This document shows positions 56,713 to 58,900 of a DNA stretch of 58,900 bases, piece after piece. The notes under the pieces are model-generated. The model did not search any database. It was not told the origin of the DNA and saw only the letters and a program-made list of their open reading frames with translations. A program made the position numbers and the translations under genes. Numbering within the stretch: the stretch's first letter is position 1; each line of letters begins with the position of its first letter. Source of the stretch: Tissierellia bacterium (GTDB lineage: Bacteria > Bacillota > Clostridia > Tissierellales > Peptoniphilaceae). The stretch covers positions 1 to 58,900 of the forward strand of contig JAAYEL010000040.1 in NCBI GenBank assembly GCA_012728755.1, written 5' to 3'.

Positions 56713-57581
56713 AAGAGACCTATGATATAGCTGTGATAGGAACTGGTCCAGCCGGCCTTTCAGCAGCTTTAAATTGTGTATCAAGAAACAAGAAGTTCAT
56801 AATTATTGGACCAAAACAAGGTTCTAAAAAATTAGAGATGGCAAAGAAAGTAGACAACTATCTAGGATTTATATCCGATAGTGGAAAGAAGCTTAACCAA
56901 ACATTTACGGGAATCATAAAAAGATTTAACCTAAATCATTTGGATACTATGGTAAATCAGATCTATACCATGCCAGATGTTTTTTTTATCGAGTTAAAAG
57001 ATGGTAGTACTGTAAGTGCTAAGTCGGTAGTATTAGCTACTGGTATTAATATGGAAAGAGGCATAAAAAATGAAGAGCTATATCTTCCATATGGTATTAG
57101 CTATTGTCCTACTTGTGATGCCAATCTATATAAAGATAAAGAAATTTGCGTCATAGGCTATAATGAAGATTCTATTGAGGAAACAATATTTTTATCTGGA
57201 ATTTCTTCAAAAGTATACTTTGTAAATATGACTAAAAAAGTAATTGACTTTGATAATCCAAATATCGAAGTTATTAATAAAAAGCCTACAAGTTTTGAAC
57301 TAGACGGTGAAAAACTACTTCTAAATCTTGAAGGTGATATGCTTAAGGCAGATGGTTACTTTGTGTTGAAAGACTCTAAGAGTCCAGAAAATCTAGTGCC
57401 AGGTGTTGAAGTTGAAAAAGGTCATATTAAAGTTGATGCAAACTTTGAGACAAACTTAAAAGGACTTTTTGCTTGTGGAGATTTAATTGGTCAGCCATAT
57501 CAAATAGGAAAAGCGGTTGGTGAAGGAAATATTTGTGGCTTAAGTGCTTCCAAATATATCGAAAGACTAAATAGAAGATAA
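56709..57581 (+). CDS. thioredoxin reductase-like flavoprotein, probably not NADPH-dependent
   Basis: The 290-residue product has the FAD motif VIGTGPAGLSAALN and a redox pair CPTC (Cys133, Cys136) where thioredoxin reductase has CATC. The second dinucleotide motif, normally GGGDSA, is VIGYNEDSIE (150-155 GYNEDS), and the NADPH-phosphate motif HRRxxxR is missing (FVNMTKK). This resembles clostridial ferredoxin-dependent thioredoxin reductases (FFTR). It is coupled to the thioredoxin gene, its likely substrate. Confidence 0.85.
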   Translation: MKETYDIAVIGTGPAGLSAALNCVSRNKKFIIIGPKQGSKKLEMAKKVDNYLGFISDSGKKLNQTFTGIIKRFNLNHLDTMVNQIYTMPDVFFIELKDGSTVSAKSVVLATGINMERGIKNEELYLPYGISYCPTCDANLYKDKEICVIGYNEDSIEETIFLSGISSKVYFVNMTKKVIDFDNPNIEVINKKPTSFELDGEKLLLNLEGDMLKADGYFVLKDSKSPENLVPGVEVEKGHIKVDANFETNLKGLFACGDLIGQPYQIGKAVGEGNICGLSASKYIERLNRR

Positions 57582-57586
57582 ATAGA

Positions 57587-57619
57587 AGCTTGAGATTTAA
57601 TATATCTCAGGCTTTTTTA
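57587..57619 (+). terminator. terminator of the thioredoxin operon
   Basis: AGCTTGAGAT (57587-57596), 7-nt loop, ATCTCAGGCT (57604-57613) with one G-U pair, then TTTTTT. Confidence 0.85.
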
Positions 57620-57741
57620 TTGAGAGCATTTCACAGGAAAGATAAATATAAGGACAAATCTTTCATATCTTAACTTTCAGTGATTGAAATGAGATGCCCA
57701 TATATGATAAAGTTAAGGTATATAAAAGCATGGAGGAATTA

Positions 57742-58900
57742 ATGAAAGTAGAAAATTTAGCTATTAATACAATAAGAGTTTTATCATCCCAAATGGTTGA
57801 TAAAGCAAACTCAGGTCATCCAGGTTTACCACTTGGAGCAGCGCCTATGGCATTTACGCTTTGGGATAAAGCCATGAAACATAATCCAAAAAATCCTCAT
57901 TGGTTTAACAGGGATCGTTTCATCCTTTCAGCTGGACATGGTTCGGCACTAATCTATTCTCTATTACATCTTTTCAATTATGGTTTAGAGATGGATGAGC
58001 TAAAAAACTTTAGACAATTAGGTTCAAAAACACCAGGTCACCCTGAGTATTCACATACAGTTGGAGTTGAAGCAACTACAGGACCACTTGGTCAAGGTAT
58101 GTCTATGGCAGTAGGTCTTGCTATGGCAGAAAAACACTTGGCTTCAGTTTTCAATACACCAAAGCATTCAATTATCGACCACTACACTTATACTATCGTT
58201 GGTGATGGTTGTCTAATGGAAGGTATCACAAATGAAGCGGCTTCACTTGCAGGTACTCTTGGTTTAGATAAACTAATAGTTTTATACGACTCAAACAGCA
58301 TATCAATCGAAGGTAGTACTGATATAGCATTTACTGAAAATGTTAGAAAGAGATTTGATGCTCTTCAATTTAATACATACTTTGTTGAAGATGGAAATGA
58401 TACACAAGCTATCCTTTCTGCTATTGAAGAAGCTAAAGCTAATAGAAATGGTAAACCTCATTTTATTGAAATAATCACAAAAATTGGTTTTGGTTCACCA
58501 CAAGAAGGTTCTGAAAAAGCGCATGGTGCACCACTTGGTGCAGAAGGCACTAAGACTCTTAAATCAAATCTTGGATGGGAATATGAAGAGGATTTCTACG
58601 TGCCAACAGAAGTTTCAGACTACATGAAAACTGTTAATGAAAGACAAGAAGCTTATGAACAAGAGTGGAATGCTCTTTACGAAGAATACAAAAACGAAAA
58701 TCCTGAATTAGCTACTAGACTTAAGAATTGGCAAGAAGATAATTTTGACCTTTCAATCCTAGACAGTGAAGAATTCTATCAATTTGATAAACCTCTAGCT
58801 TCTAGAGCTGCATCAGGTGAATCTTTAAATAGACTTGCAAAAGTAGTTGAAAATTTCTTTGGTGGTTCTGCAGACTTAGCTCCATCAAATAACTCAGAAA
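57742..58900 (+). CDS. tkt: transketolase, 3' end beyond the window
   Basis: Transketolase moves two-carbon units in the pentose phosphate pathway with thiamine diphosphate. The gene starts at ATG 57742, 4 bp after GGAGG, and runs off the window after 386 codons of the roughly 660 expected. Visible segments are [47 protein letters not shown] and [19 protein letters not shown] (the ThDP GDG motif). The frame is open to the edge. Confidence 0.94.
   Translation, partial: MKVENLAINTIRVLSSQMVDKANSGHPGLPLGAAPMAFTLWDKAMKHNPKNPHWFNRDRFILSAGHGSALIYSLLHLFNYGLEMDELKNFRQLGSKTPGHPEYSHTVGVEATTGPLGQGMSMAVGLAMAEKHLASVFNTPKHSIIDHYTYTIVGDGCLMEGITNEAASLAGTLGLDKLIVLYDSNSISIEGSTDIAFTENVRKRFDALQFNTYFVEDGNDTQAILSAIEEAKANRNGKPHFIEIITKIGFGSPQEGSEKAHGAPLGAEGTKTLKSNLGWEYEEDFYVPTEVSDYMKTVNERQEAYEQEWNALYEEYKNENPELATRLKNWQEDNFDLSILDSEEFYQFDKPLASRAASGESLNRLAKVVENFFGGSADLAPSNNSE

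Overview
The window is about 58.9 kb of low-GC Bacillota chromosome built around the replication origin. The order rpmH-rnpA-yidD-yidC-jag-mnmE-mnmG-rsmG to the left of dnaA, and dnaA-dnaN-S4 protein-recF-gyrB-gyrA to the right, is the conserved Firmicute oriC neighbourhood. Low GC, a ferredoxin-type-looking thioredoxin reductase, an M16C peptidase, DUF4446 and DUF951 proteins and the absence of recognisable sporulation genes suggest an anaerobic clostridial or Tissierellia-like bacterium (Peptoniphilaceae-like). The family-level placement is inference. No rRNA or tRNA gene was recognised.

Left replichore (1-26982) is mostly on the minus strand, away from the origin. It holds rpsF-ssb-rpsR; a TIM-barrel protein of unknown role; uracil salvage and pentose genes (upp, rpiB) with a Sua5-type tRNA modification enzyme; a MATE and a CDF transporter; a HAD phosphatase and a TrmH-type methyltransferase; pta; a DUF4446 protein; the segregation genes parB and parA; cinA; and the ribosome, RNase P and membrane-insertion block. 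A tandem array of three parS-like palindromes lies between cinA and rsmG. Plus-strand exceptions are an M16C metallopeptidase split by an in-frame stop, pncB, and an MFS transporter plus glycerophosphodiesterase next to the origin.

The origin is bipartite. A DnaA-box cluster and promoter precede dnaA. A second cluster in the dnaA-dnaN gap ends in two adjacent DnaA boxes, six DnaA-trios and an AT-rich stretch, the Bacillus-type unwinding layout.

Right replichore (28852-58900) continues with dnaN, recF, gyrB and gyrA, then an RsbV/RsbW/SigB-like partner-switching module whose kinase-like protein has lost its ATP-binding residues. An FMN reductase follows, then a P-type cation ATPase behind a yybP-ykoY manganese riboswitch, manA, a WalJ-like hydrolase and rlmH.

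Between rlmH and a TtcA-like gene lies an accessory segment (about 43.4-48.0 kb). It carries a Mor-like regulator, two paralogous zinc-ribbon membrane proteins, a lipoprotein and a nuclease-fold protein. This segment is bracketed by two intergenic arrays, each of six inverted-repeat units with an exact 54-bp period (10-bp arm, 20-bp variable loop, 10-bp arm, 14-bp linker). A third, three-unit array with the same period and a co-ordinately altered arm lies at 53.15-53.30 kb. I do not recognise these arrays as any described repeat class; they are the main novelty candidate here.

The window ends with uppP, a papain-like peptidase, a membrane-anchored DUF5711-like protein, mscS, DUF951, a PfkB-type sugar kinase with an unusual active-site loop, ftsH, a thioredoxin and thioredoxin-reductase-like pair, and the start of transketolase.
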